Below, piece by piece: positions 8,314 to 18,087 of a stretch of DNA of 64,000 nt (within the stretch, counting starts at the first letter, position 1; each line of letters opens with the position of its first letter). The position numbers were made by a program, and so were the translations under genes. This DNA comes from Methylorubrum salsuginis (GTDB taxonomy: Bacteria > Pseudomonadota > Alphaproteobacteria > Rhizobiales > Beijerinckiaceae). Location: positions 219,098 through 283,097 of the forward strand of contig NZ_FOSV01000004.1 in assembly GCF_900114375.1 (NCBI RefSeq), in the 5' to 3' direction. The notes beneath the pieces were generated by a model. That model was not told the origin of the DNA. It saw only the letters and a program-made list of their open reading frames with translations, and did not search any database.

Positions 8314-9153
8314 ATGCGCGTCCTCGGCCTTCTCGTCCTCGCCTTTGCCGGCCTCTACGGCGTCGCCGTGCTGTCCCTTGCCCTGGGGCAGCGGCGGCTG
8401 ATCTATCCGGGGGCTTGGCTGGAGCGCCCGTCCGCCGCGGCGGTCGCCGGGGCCGAGGCCATCACGCTGCACACCGCCGACGGCGAGAGCCTGCACGCGC
8501 TCTGGCGGCCGCCGCTGCCGGGCTGCGGCGTCGTCGTGAGCTTCCACGGCAACGCCTCCGTGCCGGAGCCCCATGCGGAGCGCTTCTCCGAGGCCGCGTG
8601 GCGGCAGGGCGGCTGGGGCGTCCTGGCCCCGTCCTATCGCGGCTATCCGGGTTCCACCGGTCGCCCGAGCGAGGATGGTCTGATTCGCGACGGCATCGCC
8701 GCCTACGTCGCCGCCGCCGAGCGGGCGCCTGGCGCGCCGATCCTGCTGCACGGACATTCCCTCGGCGCCGCCGTCGCCGTCGCGGTGGCCGAGCGGGCGC
8801 CGCATCTCGGGCTTTATCTCGAAGCCCCGTTCGACTCGATGAGCCACCTCGTCGCCTTGCGGTTCCCGTTCGTGCCGAGCCGCTGGCTGCTCGCCGACAC
8901 CTATCGCTCGGACCGCCGCATTACCGGCCGCACCGAGCCGGTGCTGATCGTCCAAGGCACGCACGATCCCGTCGTGCCGGCCAAGCTCGCCGCGCGGCTC
9001 GCCGCCGCCGCCGGCCCGTCGGCGCAGTTCCGCTTGATCCCCGGCGACCACGTGTCGATCCTGGGCGAGGCCGACGCCGAGGCCGAGGCGCTGTTCCGTG
9101 CCCGGCTGAAGGAGCGGTGCGGCGCCGGGTCGGCTCAGGCGGCGGCGCCCTGA
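8314..9153 (+). CDS. Alpha/beta hydrolase (BEM46/YfhR-like)
   Basis: A 279-residue serine hydrolase with an N-terminal membrane anchor (VLGLLVLAFAGLYGVAVLSLAL, about residues 3-24). The oxyanion segment is VVVSFHGNAS and the nucleophile elbow is GHSLGAAVA (Ser about residue 150). Asp (GTHDPVVP) and His (GDHVSIL) complete the catalytic triad near the C-terminus. This matches membrane-anchored BEM46-like hydrolases of about 280 residues. The substrate is unknown; it probably acts on an ester at the periplasmic face. It runs convergently with the gene at 9158, with 4 bp between them. Confidence 0.85.
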   Translation: MRVLGLLVLAFAGLYGVAVLSLALGQRRLIYPGAWLERPSAAAVAGAEAITLHTADGESLHALWRPPLPGCGVVVSFHGNASVPEPHAERFSEAAWRQGGWGVLAPSYRGYPGSTGRPSEDGLIRDGIAAYVAAAERAPGAPILLHGHSLGAAVAVAVAERAPHLGLYLEAPFDSMSHLVALRFPFVPSRWLLADTYRSDRRITGRTEPVLIVQGTHDPVVPAKLAARLAAAAGPSAQFRLIPGDHVSILGEADAEAEALFRARLKERCGAGSAQAAAP

Positions 9154-9157
9154 GCCG

Positions 9158-10198
9158 TCAGCCGCAAGGCCGCAGCGGCGGCGTCTCCATCGCCCGCCGG
9201 GCCATGCGGTAGGTCATGTCGTGCGAGGCCAGCGTGTCGGCGATGAACCGGTCGAGGGCCGCCGAGCCCCGCGGGGTCAGTCCGAGGCCGACCGGACCCC
9301 GGCGCACGACGAGGCCGTGCGCCTCCGCCGCGATCAGCACGTTGCGGACATGCGAGCGGGAGAAGCCGAAGCGCGGCTTCAGCCCGGCGAGGGCGCTCTC
9401 GCGCACCGGGGCCGTCGGGTCGGCGGCGCTCGCCTCCGCCAGCATGAGCAGCACATGCACGCCGTTGTTCATCGAGAGGAACGGCAGAAGGTCGGTGTTG
9501 GCCGCCAGGAAGCCTCCGATGACGGGGAACATCGTCGTGGCGACGCCGCGCTGCGCCCGCTGGAAGGCGGGGTCGCGGGCGAGCGCCGGACCGTACCCGG
9601 TCTCGGGATAGAGCTGTCGGAGCACGCCGTAATAGGAGGCGATGACCTCACGGTCCCAGGCGAGAAGAGACTCTCTGGGACGCAGCAGCCGCACGCGTCC
9701 GTCCTCGGGCGGGCGCTCCAGAGTGAGGTGGCCGGTCGTCACGAGGCGGGCGACGATCTCGTCGTTCTGCCGCGGGCTCGTCAGGCCGAACACCGCGACC
9801 GATTGCTTGAAGCGCGCCAGCGTCGGCCAGGTCGCCCGGTCCGCGGGATCGAAGACGGCATCATTGCAGATGATGGCACCGAGCGCGGCCACGCGGCCGG
9901 CGGTGCTCTGCCACTGTCCCGGCAGCGCGGTGATCTCGTACTGCGCCGTGGTGGCGGCGATGTAGACGGGCCGCATCCGCGCGAAATCCGGATGGCTCAG
10001 GATTTCGCCGGTGGTGCGGTGGTCGATCTCCGGAAGGAAGCGCCGGAACAGCGAACCGTCCAGTTCTGCCCCGCCGCGACCTTCCTGCTCCCCTTGCACC
10101 CGTCGTCTCTTCCGGTCTGTCCGGAGAGCGGCGGGAACACCCGTCACTCCCCTGGCCGATTCGAGGCCGGTTCGTTGGAGAGCCCGGCGGGCGCTCAT
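9158..10198 (-). CDS. Uncharacterised winged-helix-like protein
   Basis: A protein of about 346 residues that I cannot place in a named family. Two regions look like MarR/winged-helix DNA-binding units: a middle one (VFGLTSPRQNDEIVARLVTTGHLTLERPPEDG) and a C-terminal one (FGFSRSHVRNVLIAAEAHGLVVRR, then GLGLTPRGSAALDRFI). This suggests a transcriptional regulator. The first 45 residues are Arg-rich and low in complexity, so the true start may be further in, around 10099 or later. No neighbour gives its target. Confidence 0.6.
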   Translation of the reverse strand: MSARRALQRTGLESARGVTGVPAALRTDRKRRRVQGEQEGRGGAELDGSLFRRFLPEIDHRTTGEILSHPDFARMRPVYIAATTAQYEITALPGQWQSTAGRVAALGAIICNDAVFDPADRATWPTLARFKQSVAVFGLTSPRQNDEIVARLVTTGHLTLERPPEDGRVRLLRPRESLLAWDREVIASYYGVLRQLYPETGYGPALARDPAFQRAQRGVATTMFPVIGGFLAANTDLLPFLSMNNGVHVLLMLAEASAADPTAPVRESALAGLKPRFGFSRSHVRNVLIAAEAHGLVVRRGPVGLGLTPRGSAALDRFIADTLASHDMTYRMARRAMETPPLRPCG

Positions 10199-10260
10199 CC
10201 GTCAAGGGGAGCCGGACGCATCGACCGGGGCCAGCGTTTCGAGCGACGGCCCTGACGCGC

Positions 10261-10458
10261 CTACGCGTTCTTGCGCCCGCGATGATCCGGATCGATCCCG
10301 CCTTCCGGGGTCGTCTCGTTCTCCACGTCGCCCTCGAAGGTCGCGTCGGCCTCGATGTCCGCCGGGTCGGTGCCGGCCAGACCCTTGGACTGGCCGATGC
10401 CGGGATTGCCCTTGAGGTCGGCGTCGGTCGGGGTGTCGGTCTTGAGGTGCTTCGACAT
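10261..10458 (-). CDS. Small acidic hypothetical protein
   Basis: A 65-residue acidic protein (MSKHLKTDTPTDADLKGNPG and on) with repeated Asp/Glu/Pro/Gly and a basic RGRKNA end. The ATG at 10458 is preceded by GGAAGGAGA at good spacing, which makes it a convincing gene. It has no signal peptide, membrane segment or cysteine, and looks intrinsically disordered. I do not recognise a family. It may be a stress-type hydrophilic protein, but this is only a guess from composition. Confidence 0.7.
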   Translation of the reverse strand: MSKHLKTDTPTDADLKGNPGIGQSKGLAGTDPADIEADATFEGDVENETTPEGGIDPDHRGRKNA

Positions 10459-10534
10459 CCTCGGATCTCCTTCCAGCGTGAGACCGGGCAACCTCACCCC
10501 GCGGGCGCCGTTCCGGGCAGCGATGTCGCGGGTC

Positions 10535-11041
10535 TCACAGGACGGCGGAGAGCACCTCGTCGAGCGTCACGGTGCGACCGGCCTCGCGGGAGAGCCGCAG
10601 CAGGGTCGATTGGCGGAAGCGCGGGTCGGCGGTGACCTCCCGGCCGAGCCAGTCGGGCGGGGAATAGGTCTGGGCCTCGTGCTCCAATTCGACCTCGGCC
10701 AGGATCATGCCTTCGAGGGCGCCGTTATAGACGTCGACCTCCCAGATCAGCCCGCCATGGAGCACCCGGTGGCGGGTCTTCTCGATCAGGCAGGCGTCGC
10801 AGACGAGCCGGAGCATCGCCTCCCCGTCCGCCCGCGGGATCTCGTACTCGAATTCCGGCCGGCCGAGGCCCTGGCGCTCGCCCTTCACGGTGAGGTAGGC
10901 GCGCTCCTCGTCGAGCCGCACCCGCACCTTCCCGTTCTCGAACTGCCCGACGAGGCCGTCGGTCAGCCGCCGCCGGCCGATCACGCCCGCCTTCCAGCCG
11001 TCATGGACGACCAGGAACTTCCGCTCGATCTCGAAACGCAT
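10535..11041 (-). CDS. CYTH-domain protein (triphosphate tunnel family)
   Basis: A 168-residue single-domain CYTH protein. The signature EIERKFLV is at residues 4-11, followed by alternating charged strands (VRVRLDEERAYLTVKGE, FEYEIPRADGEAML, WEVDVYNGALEGMILAEVELE) that line the triphosphate tunnel. Bacterial members hydrolyse tripolyphosphate or other triphosphates with divalent metal. ATG 11041 puts the EIERK motif next to the N-terminus; the codon at 11044 is an alternative. A larger CYTH-CHAD gene lies just upstream on the same strand, pointing to linked polyphosphate-type functions. Confidence 0.9.
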   Translation of the reverse strand: MRFEIERKFLVVHDGWKAGVIGRRRLTDGLVGQFENGKVRVRLDEERAYLTVKGERQGLGRPEFEYEIPRADGEAMLRLVCDACLIEKTRHRVLHGGLIWEVDVYNGALEGMILAEVELEHEAQTYSPPDWLGREVTADPRFRQSTLLRLSREAGRTVTLDEVLSAVL

Positions 11042-11181
11042 CACGATTGGGTGGCTGGAGGGCAGGGCCCGCCCGCCTCCTTCATACCGGTCGCTTAGGC
11101 TAAAACCGGATTGCGCGCCATCCGAGGTGAAGCGTCCGGTGGATGCGGCGCGCGCGGGGCTCGCCGCATCCCGACGACGGC

Positions 11182-12732
11182 TCAGCGCCAGAACGGCTTG
11201 GCGTCGACCAGTTCCGCATGCGCCTCCGCGGCCTCATCGAGCAGCTCCCGCTCGCGGGTCTCGACATCGGCGGCGGCCATGCCGGCGGCGAACAGCGTCG
11301 AGGCCCCGGCGGCGATCCCGGCTTCCGCCACCACTTCCGTGCGCACCACCTCGTGGGCGGTGGCGATGTCGTTGAGCGCGCCGAGCTGATCCTGAAGGCC
11401 GGAGAGCGCCTTGGCGAAGGCGGCGTGGCGCCGGCCCGCCTTGCGGCCGGGATAGAGGCCGGCGAAGAACTCCGCACCGTAGCGCAGCTTCTTGGCGGCG
11501 ATGCGGACCCGGTGGCGCTCCTCGGGGCTGAGCCGGTCGAGGCGCCGCCCGCGCTTCTTCACCTGCCGACGACGGCGGTCGAGTTCGCGCTCGGCGAAGT
11601 CGCGCGCGGGCTCGTCGCGGCGCACCGGCCGGTCGCCGCTCCGGTCCCGCAGCCACGGGCCGGCATTGATCCAGCCGATCAGGTCGAGCAGGAGGGCGCG
11701 CCAAGCCTCGGAGGTGATCAGCGCCTCGACCTCGGCATAGGCCTTGGTTCGCGCCTCCTCCAATTGCCGCTCCAGGCCGAGCAGGCCGACCTCGTCGGGA
11801 TGGCGCTCGCGCTCGGCCGGCAGGGTGGTCGACAGGAAGACGTCGAGGTTGCGCGCGCGGCCGAGCGGCTCGGTCATCCGCTTCAGTTCGGCCTGCAGCC
11901 GCTCGCCCTGCGCGTCCTCCACGAGGTCGCCGAACAGCGAGAAGGCCGAGCGCAGACGCCGGATCGCCACGCGCATCTGGTGCAGCGCGCCCGCGTCCCG
12001 CCGCTCCAGCAGCACCGCCTCGTTGAGCCGCATGTGGCGCAGGCAGGCATGGGCAATGGTCCGGAAGGCGTCCGCGGCGCTGGCCCCCTCCCGCAGCGGC
12101 ACGGCCTCGGCCTTGTGGACGCGCTCCAGCGTGCCGTCGGCCAACGCATAGCCCCGCTCGGCCTTGGTCCGCACCCCGAGCCGCACCGGAACCAGGGCGG
12201 CCACCGCATGGGCCAGGGCGAACAGGTCGCTGGCCTCGCCCTCCTTCAGTTCCAGCTCGATCTCGCAGATCGTCGCGATCCGGTCGCCTGCGGCGGGCGC
12301 CTCGATGCGGCCGGTGTCGAGGGCGATTTCGACCGTCGAGCTGCCCTGGCTCACCCGATAGGTCTTGCGCGTCACCGCGGTGGTGAAGAGCGGCGCGAGC
12401 GTGGCGTCGGCGTCGAGGATGCCGGGAAGCGGCGTGTCGGCGAGGGCGCCGAGGTCGGGCGCGGGACCTTCGATCGCCTGTTCCCATTCGGGCCGGGCGA
12501 ACAGGCCGTCGCCCTCCGCCTTGAGGGTCTGGACGAAGCGCTCCCCGATCCGGCGGACCCGCAGCCCGAGACCGGCCTCGCGCAGGTCCCGCTCCGGCGT
12601 GTCGTAATAGGCCGAGACGAGGTCCGCCTCGCCTCGCTCCGATGCCTCCCGCAGCAGCGGATGGTCCTGCAGCACGGCGAGGTCCGACGGCTCGCATTCC
12701 AGCTTCAGTTCGATCTCCCGCGGCTCGCTCAT
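11182..12732 (-). CDS. CYTH and CHAD domain protein
   Basis: A 516-residue two-domain protein. The N-terminal CYTH domain (1-200) starts with REIELKLECEPSDL and has LKAEGDGLF and CEIELELKEG. The CHAD domain (about 220-510) is helical with conserved His/Arg: MRLNEAVLLERRDAGALHQMRVAIRRLRSAF and ERHRVRIAAKKLRYGAEFFAGLYPG (each quoted in part). CHAD domains bind inorganic polyphosphate, and CYTH domains hydrolyse triphosphate-type substrates (family knowledge). It is 140 bp upstream of the small CYTH gene on the same strand. Confidence 0.93.
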   Translation of the reverse strand: MSEPREIELKLECEPSDLAVLQDHPLLREASERGEADLVSAYYDTPERDLREAGLGLRVRRIGERFVQTLKAEGDGLFARPEWEQAIEGPAPDLGALADTPLPGILDADATLAPLFTTAVTRKTYRVSQGSSTVEIALDTGRIEAPAAGDRIATICEIELELKEGEASDLFALAHAVAALVPVRLGVRTKAERGYALADGTLERVHKAEAVPLREGASAADAFRTIAHACLRHMRLNEAVLLERRDAGALHQMRVAIRRLRSAFSLFGDLVEDAQGERLQAELKRMTEPLGRARNLDVFLSTTLPAERERHPDEVGLLGLERQLEEARTKAYAEVEALITSEAWRALLLDLIGWINAGPWLRDRSGDRPVRRDEPARDFAERELDRRRRQVKKRGRRLDRLSPEERHRVRIAAKKLRYGAEFFAGLYPGRKAGRRHAAFAKALSGLQDQLGALNDIATAHEVVRTEVVAEAGIAAGASTLFAAGMAAADVETRERELLDEAAEAHAELVDAKPFWR

Positions 12733-12954
12733 CCGGTTCGTTCCGATCCTCGTTCTGTGTCGTGTTCTGCCGCGGCGCGGCCGTTCATGCGATCGGACAA
12801 CGCGGCAGGACGCCGTTGGATCGGGCCTGCGCGGGCCCGATCCCGCGGGCCTTCCTCAGGCCCCCGACCGTCGCGAAAATTGTCAAACCGTTTTGTGGAA
12901 CCGTTACGGTCGAGCTTATAGAAGTGCGGTCGCCCTCAAACCGGTGACACGACC

Positions 12955-14877
12955 ATGGCTTCCCCCATCACCCCCGATTCCCTGCTCGTCGACGATGCCG
13001 GCGGTTGGCACACCGGAAATCGGACGATCACCTACGCCTTCATCACCCAGGTGCCGGACTACTACCCCACGATCGACACCAACAAGGACGGCAAGGTCGA
13101 TTCCTACCTGATCTCGGAGGACGACAATCCGGCGCTGAATTCGGTCGTCCCGTTTGGTGCGAGCGTCGCCATGGGCAAGGCAGAGGCGGCGTTGACGCGG
13201 CTCGCCATCCGTGAGTGGGCGGACGTGGCCAAGCTCAACCTCGTCGAGGTCAAGCCGGGACCCGGCGTGAAGACCGCCGACATCACCCTCGGCTCCTACG
13301 AATTCGCGGACGAGAACCTGTTCGGCTTCGTGCCGGCCCTGCCCCGATCCACCGACGCGGACAACCCCGCGGGCCGGCTCGGCGTACCGTCCGCGCACGG
13401 CGACTTCTGGGTCAACACCGGCAACCCGCTCCAGGTCGGCGCCGTCTACGGCAACACCGGCTGGCAGACCTATCTGCACGAACTCGGCCATGCTCTCGGC
13501 CTCGAGCATCCCGCGGGCGTGGGCGAGCCGACCTCGCCGACCCCCTTCCACAACAACCAGTACACCGTGATGTCCTACGTCGCCCATCCGGGCATGGAGG
13601 GCATCCCGGCCGCCGATCAGGACTGGCCGATCACGCCGATGATGTACGACATCGCCGCGATCCAGAAGCTCTACGGCGCCAACCTCGAGACCCGCACCGG
13701 CGCCACCACCTATTTCGGCGCCAAGGGCCAGTACGCCCTCAAGGACGGCGGGCTGCTGGCCAACGGCCGCACCGCGCTCCTCACCGTCTGGGATGCCGGC
13801 GGCATCGACACGCTCGACGCGTCGAACCAGAGCGGCTCGGTCAAGATCGACCTCAATCCCGGCGCCTTCTCGACCATCGGCAAGGTCGCCAACAACATCG
13901 GCCTCGCCCTCGCCCACACGGTCGACGGCGTCATCGTCAACCTGATCGAGAACGCCACGGGCGGGTCGGCCGCCGACACCCTCGTCGGCAATGTCGGCAA
14001 CAACATCCTCAACGGCGGAGCCGGCGCGGACCGGATGGCGGGCGGGGCCGGCAACGACACCTACATCGTCGACAACGCCCGCGACGCCGTCGTCGAGGCG
14101 GCCTCGGCAGGCAGCGACATCGTGTTGTCCTTCGTCAACTACACCCTGTCCGCCGGGCAGCAGATCGAGGCCCTGCAACTGCTTTCCGCCACCGGCCAGG
14201 CGAAGCTCGACCTGACGGGCAACGAATTCGGCCAGTCGCTGGTGGGCAACAACGGCGCCAATGTGCTCAACGGCGGCGGCGGCCGCGACCTGCTGAACGG
14301 CCGCGGCGGCAACGACACCTACATCGTCGACAATGCCGGCGACCGCGTCGTCGAGGCGGTGAGAGGCGGCAACGACAAGGTGCTGTCCCTCGTCAGCTAT
14401 ACGCTGTCCGCCGGGCAGGAGGTCGAGGGGCTTCAGCTCCTCTCCTCGACCGGCAAGGCCGCCCTCGACCTGACCGGCAACGAATTCGGCCAGACTCTGG
14501 TGGGCAACAACGGCGCCAACGTGCTGAACGGCGGTGCCGGCCTCGACGTGCTGATGGGCCGGGGCGGCAGCGACACCTTCGTCTTCGCCACCACTCTCGG
14601 TCGGGGCAACGTCGATCACATCGTCGACTTCGCCACCGAGGACACGATCCGGCTGAGCAAGAGCCTCTTCTCGGCGCTCGCACCGGGCGAGCTCAAGGGG
14701 ATCGAGTTCAAGGACATCGCCAAGGCCAAGGTCGATGCCGACGACCACATCCTCTACGACAGCCGCAACGGCGACCTGTTCTACGATGCCGACGGCTCCG
14801 GCAAGGCGGCGGCGGTGAAGTTCGCCGTGCTCGACAACAAGGCGGCGATCACCCACGCCGACTTCCTCATCGCCTGA
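12955..14877 (+). CDS. M10 (serralysin-like) RTX metalloprotease
   Basis: A 640-residue secreted-type zinc protease. The zinc motif HELGHALGLEHP starts at about residue 175 and the Met-turn YTVMSYVAHP lies about 25 residues further. The C-terminal half carries glycine-rich RTX-like calcium repeats: GGAGADRMAGGAGNDTYIVD, then two near-copies around NGGGGRDLLNGRGGNDTYIVD. It closes with an M10 C-terminal-like block (FVFATTLGRG). There is no Sec signal peptide, as expected for type I secretion, but no ABC/MFP/TolC export genes lie nearby. The ATG at 12955 is the natural start. It is probably extracellular; its substrate is unknown. Confidence 0.9.
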   Translation: MASPITPDSLLVDDAGGWHTGNRTITYAFITQVPDYYPTIDTNKDGKVDSYLISEDDNPALNSVVPFGASVAMGKAEAALTRLAIREWADVAKLNLVEVKPGPGVKTADITLGSYEFADENLFGFVPALPRSTDADNPAGRLGVPSAHGDFWVNTGNPLQVGAVYGNTGWQTYLHELGHALGLEHPAGVGEPTSPTPFHNNQYTVMSYVAHPGMEGIPAADQDWPITPMMYDIAAIQKLYGANLETRTGATTYFGAKGQYALKDGGLLANGRTALLTVWDAGGIDTLDASNQSGSVKIDLNPGAFSTIGKVANNIGLALAHTVDGVIVNLIENATGGSAADTLVGNVGNNILNGGAGADRMAGGAGNDTYIVDNARDAVVEAASAGSDIVLSFVNYTLSAGQQIEALQLLSATGQAKLDLTGNEFGQSLVGNNGANVLNGGGGRDLLNGRGGNDTYIVDNAGDRVVEAVRGGNDKVLSLVSYTLSAGQEVEGLQLLSSTGKAALDLTGNEFGQTLVGNNGANVLNGGAGLDVLMGRGGSDTFVFATTLGRGNVDHIVDFATEDTIRLSKSLFSALAPGELKGIEFKDIAKAKVDADDHILYDSRNGDLFYDADGSGKAAAVKFAVLDNKAAITHADFLIA

Positions 14878-15192
14878 TGCGGGCCGGGGATGCGCCCGGC
14901 CGTGAGTAGGGCGCATCCCAGAACGACGCGTGCGGTCCGGGGCCGTGTCCGATCCGATATGTCGGGTCGGGCGCGGCCTTTGCGCGTGAGCGGGCGAAGG
15001 AAGGCTGCGGCAGCCTCTCACGCGAGCGGCATCTTTGGGGTAAGGACGGCGGGCCGTCCCACGCTTCGCCCCGTGCGATCGGGAGACGAGGCCCCTACAT
15101 CCCGTCCATCGACCGCCCTAGACTCCTTCGCGGTGGGCCGCCTTCCGCGGGCGGCGCGCCGCATGCCCCGAGCCGCTGCCCCGAGCCCGCCC
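14878..15192. other. Gap of about 315 bp between protease and rpe
   Basis: A GC stem-loop (GGCCGGG pairing with CCCGGCC) just after the protease stop could terminate transcription, although no T-run follows. The rest shows no convincing gene. The promoter of the rpe-cbbY pair must lie here but I cannot place it. Confidence 0.4.
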
Positions 15193-15876
15193 ATGACCGT
15201 CATCGCCCCCTCGATCCTCGCCGCCGACTTCGCGCGCCTCGGCGAGGAGACGCGGGCCATCGCCGAGGCCGGGGCCGACTGGATCCATCTCGACGTGATG
15301 GACGGGCATTTCGTGCCCAACATCAGCTTCGGTCCGGCGATCGTGAAGGCGCTGCGGCCCTGGACCGACAAGCTGTTCGACGTCCACCTGATGATCGCGC
15401 CGGCCGATCCCTACCTCGCCGCCTTCGCCGAGGCCGGCGCCGACGCGATCACGGTCCATGTCGAGGCCGGCCCCCATATCCACCGCTCGCTCCAGACCAT
15501 CAGGGCGCTGGGCAAGCGCGCGGGCGTGGCCCTCAACCCCGGCACCCCCGCGAGCCTGATCGAGCCGGTGCTCGACATGGTCGATCTCGTGCTGGTGATG
15601 ACGGTCAATCCCGGCTTCGGCGGCCAGAGCTTCATCGGTTCGGCGCTGGAGACCGTGTCGCGGGTCAAGGCGCTGACCGCGGGCCGGACCATCGGCATCT
15701 CGGTCGACGGCGGCGTCACGCCGGAGACCGCCGGCCCGGCGGCGGCGGCGGGCGCCGACATCCTGGTGGCGGGCTCGGCGGCCTTCAAGGGCGGCCCGGC
15801 CGAGTACGGAAAGAACATCGCGGCGATCCGCGAGGCCGCCGCCACGGCCACCGGGCGGGACGGCGCACGATGCTGA
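15193..15876 (+). CDS. rpe: Ribulose-phosphate 3-epimerase
   Basis: A 227-residue TIM-barrel enzyme that interconverts ribulose 5-phosphate and xylulose 5-phosphate in the pentose phosphate and Calvin pathways. Signatures include [30 protein letters not shown] (catalytic Asp, metal His), [19 protein letters not shown] and [10 protein letters not shown]. The ATG at 15193 gives the usual N-terminus; an in-frame ATG at 15163 would add a Pro-rich leader. The stop codon overlaps the start of the next gene by 7 bp, so the two are co-translated. Confidence 0.95.
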   Translation: MTVIAPSILAADFARLGEETRAIAEAGADWIHLDVMDGHFVPNISFGPAIVKALRPWTDKLFDVHLMIAPADPYLAAFAEAGADAITVHVEAGPHIHRSLQTIRALGKRAGVALNPGTPASLIEPVLDMVDLVLVMTVNPGFGGQSFIGSALETVSRVKALTAGRTIGISVDGGVTPETAGPAAAAGADILVAGSAAFKGGPAEYGKNIAAIREAAATATGRDGARC

Positions 15877-16628
15877 GGGCGCTGATCTTCGACGTCGACG
15901 GGACGCTGGCCGAGACCGAGGACCTCCACCGCCAGGGCTTCAACCGCGCCTTCCGGGCGCTCGGCCTGCCCTGGCATTGGACGCCGGACTTCTACGCCGA
16001 ACTGCTCGAGGTGATGGGCGGCAAGGAGCGGCTCGTCCACTACATCGAGCGCTATCATCCCGGCGAGGCCGAGGCCCTGAAGGCGCGGCTGCCCGAGATT
16101 CACGACCTCAAGACCCGCTATTACGGCGAACTGGCCGAGGGCGGCCATCTCGGCCTGCGGCCCGGCGTCGGGCGGCTGGTCGGCCAAGCGCGGGAACGCG
16201 GCGTGCGGCTGGCGGTGGCCACCACCACGAGCCGGCCCAACATCGACCTGCTGCTGCGCCTCAACTTCCCCGACGAGCAGCCCTTCGACGTGATCGCGGC
16301 GGGCGACGAGGCGGCGCAGAAGAAGCCTGCCCCCGACATCTTCGCGCTGGCGGTTCACCGCCTCGGCATCGATCCCTCCGAGGCCATCGCGTTCGAGGAT
16401 TCGGCCGCGGGCATTCGCTCGGCGCTCAGTGCCGGCCTGCCGGTGCTCGCCACCCGCAGCCGCTACACCAACCGCCACGCCCTGGACGGCGCCTTCTCGG
16501 CCGTCTCCGATCTCGGCGAACCGGGGGCGCCCCACACCCACCTCCAGGGCGTGGCCTGGCCGGACGGCGTCGTCACCCTCGACGCGCTGGCCCGATGGCA
16601 TGCCGGCCAGCTCCACGGCTCGGCCTGA
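15870..16628 (+). CDS. HAD-family phosphatase, CbbY-like
   Basis: A 252-residue HAD hydrolase. Motif I is [16 protein letters not shown] (Asp nucleophile), motif II is VATTTSRPN, motif III is the Lys in QKKPAPDIF, and motif IV is [10 protein letters not shown]. The cap domain lies between. CbbY proteins remove phosphate from xylulose 1,5-bisphosphate, a Rubisco inhibitor; other members act on phosphoglycolate. Overlap with rpe supports a sugar-phosphate role. No Rubisco genes are visible, so a general sugar-phosphate clean-up role is as likely as a Calvin-cycle one. Confidence 0.85.
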   Translation: MLRALIFDVDGTLAETEDLHRQGFNRAFRALGLPWHWTPDFYAELLEVMGGKERLVHYIERYHPGEAEALKARLPEIHDLKTRYYGELAEGGHLGLRPGVGRLVGQARERGVRLAVATTTSRPNIDLLLRLNFPDEQPFDVIAAGDEAAQKKPAPDIFALAVHRLGIDPSEAIAFEDSAAGIRSALSAGLPVLATRSRYTNRHALDGAFSAVSDLGEPGAPHTHLQGVAWPDGVVTLDALARWHAGQLHGSA

Positions 16629-16950
16629 TCCTTTCGGCGGGGCTTCGTACCAAGCGGCCCGGAACAGGACCGATGGTCCTGTTCCGGGCGTCCCCCGGGA
16701 TTCTCGCTTCGCTCGACGCTGGCCTCCTGCGCGAGTCCCCCGCGCACCTCCCAGGGCCCGACCCTGCGGCAGGATCGCCCCCCATCACCCGTCCGTGGCT
16801 TTCCAAGCCGCCCCGGCGCGGTCTATCAGGGCCGGCCTTCCGCTTCCGGGTCGCGGGTCCCGAAGCGGCGCCGGGCGGGGGCCTCGCGTCCCGGCCCGGG
16901 AGGCCGGGGGCCTGCCGCTTCGACGTCACACCGCCGGACCGTGGAACCTG
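16629..16950. repeat. Intergenic region with a perfect 14-bp palindromic repeat
   Basis: A hairpin CCCGGAACAGGACC-GAT-GGTCCTGTTCCGGG occupies 16658-16688, just after ACCAAGCGG. A degenerate copy (ACCAAGCAGCCCGGAAC and on) occurs at 22947-22990, so this is a dispersed repeat. The rest of the 320-bp gap is GC-rich with no gene I can support. Confidence 0.7.
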
Positions 16951-18087
16951 ATGCGCGAGCCGAACGCGATCGATTTCTGGCGTGGCGTCGCGCTCGTGAC
17001 GATCTTCATCAACCACATCCCGGGCAACTTCTTCGAGCGCTACACCTTCTCGCAATACGGCATCTCGGACGCCGCCGAGCTGTTCGTGTTCCTGGCCGGC
17101 TGGTCGATCGGGCTCGCGACCCGCGGGCGCGACGGCACCCCCGAGCCGCGGCTCACCACGGTGCTGCGGCTCCTGTCGCGCACCATCGAGGTGTACCGGG
17201 CCCAGATCGTCATCATGTCGCTGGCGCTCGCCATGATCGCGGGCTGCGCGCTCTATCTCGACAATCCGCTCATCCTCGAATGGCACAATGCCGGCGGCTT
17301 CTTCGCCGACCCGATCCAGACCATGGTCGGCATCGTGGTGCTCACGCACCAGCTCGGCTTCTTCAACATCCTGCCGCTCTACGTCGTGCTGATCGCCATC
17401 GCGCCCATCGTGGTGCTGCTCGGCCGCGTCAGCCGGGCGCTCGTGCTCGCCCTGTCGTTCTCGCTCTACGCCGCGAGCCTCGTGTTCGAGTGGAACCTGC
17501 CGTCCTGGCCCGGCGAGGGGGACTGGTTCTTCAATCCGCTGTGCTGGCAGCTCCTGCTGGTGCTCGGCTTCGTCTCGAACGAGGCGAGCCGGGAGAATCC
17601 GCGTCTGCGCTCCCTCGCCCGGCGGCTGACCCCCCTCGGCATCGCGCTCGTCGCGCTCGGCTTCGTCCTCGCCGTGTGGGAACTGCGCCCCGACCCGATG
17701 CTGGCGCCCGAGCCGCGCCTCGTCTTCACCTTCGACAAGACGTATCTGTCGCCGGGCCGGCTGATCCACTTCTGCGGGATGGTGCTGGCGTTCCAGGCGG
17801 TCTACGGGCTGATCGCGCCGCGGGTGATGCCGCTCGCCCGGTTCCTCTCGGGGCTCGGGCGCAACTCGCTCGCGGTGTTCTCGATGGGATCGCTGTTGAG
17901 CCTCGCCGGGCAGTTCGTGCGCTTCCAGACCGGAGGCGGTATCATCGTCGACGTTTCGGTCGTAGGCTCCGGCCTGTTTGCACTGGGTTTCACCGCATGG
18001 TTCGTCGAATGGCGTGCCCGCAAGCCGCGCGCCCCGCGGACGCCGCCCGACGGCGCCGCCTCGCGCCCGGCCTCTCCGCCGGCCTGA
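16951..18087 (+). CDS. OpgC-type integral membrane acyltransferase
   Basis: A 378-residue protein with about ten transmembrane helices. It opens with the OpgC-like sequence IDFWRGVALVTIFINHIPGN, which has the Arg and His conserved in acyltransferase-3-type proteins. Other marks are AAELFVFLAGWSIG and FLSGLGRNSLAVFSMGSLLS near the end. OpgC proteins add succinyl or other acyl groups to osmoregulated periplasmic glucans. The ATG at 16951 was chosen because the conserved N-terminus begins there; the open frame extends upstream into repeat DNA. Its last 91 bp overlap the start of the SGNH gene, suggesting a joint role in modifying a periplasmic polysaccharide. Confidence 0.85.
   Translation: MREPNAIDFWRGVALVTIFINHIPGNFFERYTFSQYGISDAAELFVFLAGWSIGLATRGRDGTPEPRLTTVLRLLSRTIEVYRAQIVIMSLALAMIAGCALYLDNPLILEWHNAGGFFADPIQTMVGIVVLTHQLGFFNILPLYVVLIAIAPIVVLLGRVSRALVLALSFSLYAASLVFEWNLPSWPGEGDWFFNPLCWQLLLVLGFVSNEASRENPRLRSLARRLTPLGIALVALGFVLAVWELRPDPMLAPEPRLVFTFDKTYLSPGRLIHFCGMVLAFQAVYGLIAPRVMPLARFLSGLGRNSLAVFSMGSLLSLAGQFVRFQTGGGIIVDVSVVGSGLFALGFTAWFVEWRARKPRAPRTPPDGAASRPASPPA

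Noticed and set aside
12916..15021. A 701-codon reverse frame across the metalloprotease
   Set aside because: The forward strand encodes a clear M10/RTX protease with zinc motif; the reverse frame has only low-complexity sequence.
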